NCBI GenBank assembly: GCA_947625605.1 | Contig: CANQOY010000001.1 | Coordinates: 1-64,000 of the forward strand | Origin: an uncultured Clostridia bacterium | GTDB taxonomy: Bacteria > Bacillota > Clostridia > Christensenellales > Borkfalkiaceae | Direction of reading: 5' to 3' | DNA length: 64,000 nucleotides | Part shown: one piece after another, positions 61,853 to 64,000 of the stretch | How the letters are laid out: each line of letters opens with the position of its first letter | Position numbering within the stretch: the first letter of the stretch is position 1 | Made by a program: the position numbers and the translations under genes | The notes under the pieces: model-generated | What the model saw: the letters and a program-made list of their open reading frames with translations, nothing else | What the model was told of the DNA's origin: nothing | Database searches by the model: none

Positions 61853-61876
61853 GCCCGCCTGCGGCGGGCCGTCGTT
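61853..61876 (+). terminator. Hairpin between prfA and the aminotransferase
   Basis: GCCCGCC-TGC-GGCGGGC followed by CGTCGTTTT. No separate promoter is visible before the next gene, so read-through is possible. Confidence 0.6.
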
Positions 61877-61899
61877 TTGAATTTGAAAGGGAGAGAGAT

Positions 61900-63096
61900 A
61901 TGAAAGGTCTTGCAAAGAGGATAACAACGCTGTCTCCGTCGCTCACTTTGGCGATCGGCGCGCGGGCAAAGGCGATGAAGGCGGCGGGGGAGAACGTCAT
62001 CTCTTTCAGCATGGGCGAGCCCGATTTCCCCACGCCCGCGTACATTGCGGAGGCCGCTGTGGAGGCGATCGCAAAGGGATGCACGCGCTATACGCCCTCC
62101 TCCGGCCTCATGGAGCTGCGCCGCGCCGTCTGCGAAAAACTCCGCCGCGACAACGGCCTCGACTACGATCCCTCCTGCGTCATCGTATCCAACGGCGCAA
62201 AGCACGCCGTGTTCAACGCGTGTTTCGCTCTCGTGGACGAGGGGGACGAGGTCATCATCCCCGCGCCCTATTGGCTCACATACCCCGAGATCGTCAAGGT
62301 CTGCGGCGGCGTGCCCGTCATCGTGAAGGCGGAGGCGGGCAACGGCTTCAAGATCACGCCCGCGCAGCTGAGAGCGGCCATCACGCCGAAAACCAAGCTC
62401 TTCATCTTCAATTCCCCGTGCAACCCGACGGGCGCGGTGTACTCCGAGGCGGAGGTCCGCGCGCTCGCGCAGGTCTGCACCGAGGCGGGGATCTATACCA
62501 TTTCGGACGAGATCTATGAAAAGCTCGTCTATGCAGACGTCAGGCCGTTCTCCTTTGCGGCGTCCTCCGAGGAGGCCAAGGCGCTCACCGTCACCGTAAA
62601 CGGCGTCTCCAAGACGTACGCCATGACGGGCTGGCGCATCGGCTATCTCGCGGCGCCCGCGGAGATCGCGGCGGCGATCGACTCCTTCCAGAGCCACGCC
62701 ACGAGCAACGCCAACTCCATCGCCCAATATGCGGCGATCAGGGCGCTCTCCTCCTCCGACGCGGCGGTGCAGGACATGGTATCCCGCTTTGACGAGAGAA
62801 GGCGCGCCATGGTCGCGCGGATCGCGGAGATGGAGGGCGTGAGCTGCGTCGTGCCCGACGGTGCGTTTTACGTCATGCTCGCCGTCTCGGGGCTGTACGG
62901 CAGGCGCGCGGGCGGGAGAATAGTGCGAAATTCGGTGGACTTCGCGGAGATACTCTTGGAGACCGCCAAAGTGGCCGCCGTGCCCGGAGCCGCCTTCGGC
63001 GACGACGACTGCGTGCGGCTCTCCTACTCCCTCTCCATGGAGGACATGCTCGATGGGCTGGACCGCATCGACGCCTTCATCCGCAGCCTCGCATGA
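61900..63096 (+). CDS. PLP-dependent class I aminotransferase (aspartate-type)
   Basis: 398 residues with AAAGGGAG upstream of the ATG. Fold type I motifs: MGEPDFPTP (about 38-46), YTPSSG, NSPCNPTG (about 175-182), the Asp of ISDEIYEKL (about 204-212), the PLP lysine in SKTYAMTGWRIGY (about 238-250), and the substrate-carboxylate Arg in RLSYS (about 370). This is the AspC/AAT-1b subgroup typical of Bacilli and Clostridia, which transfers the amino group between aspartate and 2-oxoglutarate. Substrate preference could be broader. Threonine synthase lies 0.6 kb downstream; both belong to aspartate-family metabolism. Confidence 0.93.
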   Translation: MKGLAKRITTLSPSLTLAIGARAKAMKAAGENVISFSMGEPDFPTPAYIAEAAVEAIAKGCTRYTPSSGLMELRRAVCEKLRRDNGLDYDPSCVIVSNGAKHAVFNACFALVDEGDEVIIPAPYWLTYPEIVKVCGGVPVIVKAEAGNGFKITPAQLRAAITPKTKLFIFNSPCNPTGAVYSEAEVRALAQVCTEAGIYTISDEIYEKLVYADVRPFSFAASSEEAKALTVTVNGVSKTYAMTGWRIGYLAAPAEIAAAIDSFQSHATSNANSIAQYAAIRALSSSDAAVQDMVSRFDERRRAMVARIAEMEGVSCVVPDGAFYVMLAVSGLYGRRAGGRIVRNSVDFAEILLETAKVAAVPGAAFGDDDCVRLSYSLSMEDMLDGLDRIDAFIRSLA

Positions 63097-63133
63097 GGGG
63101 AAAACAAATTCGGATAAATTTTTTTCAAACCCC

Positions 63134-63162
63134 TTGAAAGTTGCAGGGAAATTTGTTAGAAT
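63134..63162 (+). promoter_or_regulatory. Promoter of the small P-loop protein gene
   Basis: TTGAAA (63134-63139), 17 nt, TAGAAT (63157-63162); ribosome-binding site TTAGGAGG before the ATG at 63203. Confidence 0.75.
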
Positions 63163-63202
63163 AGAATCAGGAAATATCGGCCGAAAGGCTTAGGAGGCAT
63201 TC

Positions 63203-63610
63203 ATGATCAAGATCATATGCGGCCCCAAGGGCAGCGGAAAAACCAAGCAGCTCATCAATGTGGCAAACGAAGCCGTCGCGAACGCGAAGGGCCATCTGGT
63301 TTTCATCACCGATACCAAGCGGTATATGTATGATTTGAAGCGCGAGGTCCGCTTCATCGACGTCACCGACTATGCGATCGCGGGGGAGGACGCGCTCTGC
63401 GGCTTCGTCAAGGGAACGATCGCGGGCAGTTACGATAACGAATACGTCTTTGTGGACGGCATTGCGCGCATCGCGGGCAAGGACCTCAAAGATATGGCGC
63501 AGCTCTTCTATATGTGGGAAAAGGTCTCCGATTTCCGCGGCGTGGAGCTCTGGATCACGTGCAGCTGCACCGAAGAGGAACTGCCCGAGTTTGCGAGAAA
63601 ATACCTGTAA
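63203..63610 (+). CDS. Small P-loop NTPase-like protein (135 aa)
   Basis: Walker A CGPKGSGKT at residues 6-14; a Walker-B-like hydrophobic strand ending in Asp is at YVFVDG (about 81-86). A late ITCSC pair of cysteines is at about 118-121. The size and the early KIICGPKGSGKTKQLI signature match a family of small Clostridial ATPases often mislabelled as twitching-motility proteins; no function is established. It has its own promoter and a terminator-like hairpin after it, so it is a single-gene unit. Confidence 0.75.
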   Translation: MIKIICGPKGSGKTKQLINVANEAVANAKGHLVFITDTKRYMYDLKREVRFIDVTDYAIAGEDALCGFVKGTIAGSYDNEYVFVDGIARIAGKDLKDMAQLFYMWEKVSDFRGVELWITCSCTEEELPEFARKYL

Positions 63611-63631
63611 GAGAAACACGTTCGAGCGATC

Positions 63632-63653
63632 CGTCCCGCGCATGCGCGGGACG
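63632..63653 (+). terminator. Hairpin after the P-loop gene
   Basis: CGTCCCGCGCATGCGCGGGACG is a perfect palindrome with an ideal stem, but only TTC follows, so terminator strength is uncertain. Confidence 0.5.
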
Positions 63654-63679
63654 TTCATCTAAAAAAAGGCGGGGAATTT

Positions 63680-64000
63680 ATGAAGTTTGTCAGCACGAGA
63701 GGGGGCGAAGAAGTCACGGCCGCGGAGGCGATCGTGAGGGGCATGTCCGAGGACGGGGGCCTCTATGTGCCCGAAACCTTCCCGAAGGTCACGGCGGAGG
63801 AGTTCGATCGCATGCTCTCCATGGACTATGCGGAGCGCACCGCTCTCCTTCTCGGAAAATTTTTCGAAGAGTTCGAGGGAGCGGAGCTTCTCGGGGCGCT
63901 CCAAAGCGCCTACGCGCAGTTCGAGGGGGAAGACCCCGCGCCGCTGGTGCGTCTGGATAACGGCATGTACATGCTCGAACTCTTCCACGGGCCGACGTGC
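63680..64000 (+). CDS. thrC: Threonine synthase, N-terminal part (runs off the window)
   Basis: 107 residues are visible. The opening MKFVSTRGGEE, the block IVRGMSEDGGLYVPETFP (about 19-36) and ELFHGPTC at the window edge (family: LFHGPTLAFKD, just before the PLP lysine) identify the PLP enzyme that converts O-phosphohomoserine to threonine. GGGGAA precedes the ATG. The C at the edge position is where most relatives have L. The catalytic lysine lies outside the window. Confidence 0.92.
   Translation, partial: MKFVSTRGGEEVTAAEAIVRGMSEDGGLYVPETFPKVTAEEFDRMLSMDYAERTALLLGKFFEEFEGAELLGALQSAYAQFEGEDPAPLVRLDNGMYMLELFHGPTC

Noticed and set aside
1..64000. tRNA, rRNA, tmRNA or SRP RNA genes
   Set aside because: Gaps were read on both strands and no cloverleaf or conserved RNA sequence was recognised; a dedicated RNA search could still find one.

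Overview
The window is GC-rich, densely packed bacterial DNA from a Gram-positive-type Firmicute, most likely an uncultured anaerobic gut Clostridium-class lineage (Christensenellales-like is my best guess, not provable from this piece). Reasons: Clostridia-type gene neighbourhoods (tmk-rimM-trmD-ylqF-rnhB-yraN, rpmE-DUF1385-prmC-prfA, rpsF-ssb-rpsR), formate-tetrahydrofolate ligase, a SpoIIE-type phosphatase, no outer-membrane genes, and very large secreted repeat proteins. Nearly every sigma-A-type promoter I can read has exactly 17 nt between the -35 and -10 hexamers. I found no rRNA, tRNA, CRISPR array or transposase.

Layout. 1-7 kb: end of a manganese exporter (MntP-like), a Na+/Ca2+ exchanger-like antiporter, a heterodimeric ABC exporter, and a GT-C-like membrane protein. 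7.3-25.2 kb: one gene for a 5,954-residue surface protein, with an N-terminal membrane anchor, 28 modules joined by short collagen-like Gly-X-Y linkers, and then about ten GLUG/beta-helix modules, two of them recent tandem copies. 25.2-25.7 kb: non-coding, GC-rich tandem repeats. 25.7-35.6 kb: TtcA-family thiolase, MgtE with a structured leader, phosphoesterase, DUF4886 lipoprotein, ZIP metal transporter, SDR oxidoreductase, an isolated 16-residue peptide gene, fhs and mutY. 35.7-39.4 kb: tmk-rimM-trmD-ylqF-rnhB-yraN, an RNA-maturation operon that lacks the usual rpsP and rplS. 39.6-44.6 kb: a second large surface protein of mosaic base composition.

44.6-46.1 kb: a small divergent cassette (secreted beta-sandwich-like protein plus XRE repressor with two operators), flanked by two nearly identical terminators. 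46.1-47.4 kb: rpsF-ssb-rpsR. 47.4-53 kb: a 948-aa membrane-anchored repeat protein, rmuC and the CCA-adding enzyme. 53-55 kb: lipid kinase and a PAS/Cys-cluster PP2C phosphatase, divergent from cca and sharing one palindromic -35 hexamer with it. 55-58.4 kb: small membrane protein, then an MDR dehydrogenase-cardiolipin synthase-phosphodiesterase operon. 58.6-64 kb: rpmE, a fused DUF1385-PrmC protein, prfA, an aminotransferase, a small P-loop protein and the start of threonine synthase.

Together this is housekeeping translation and RNA-modification machinery interleaved with envelope functions (metal transport, phospholipid synthesis) and two very large adhesin-like proteins. The giant collagen-linker/beta-helix protein is the most unusual element. 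Other points worth following are near-leaderless promoters, the shared -35, the DUF1385-PrmC fusion, the orphan micropeptide and the operator-bearing cassette.
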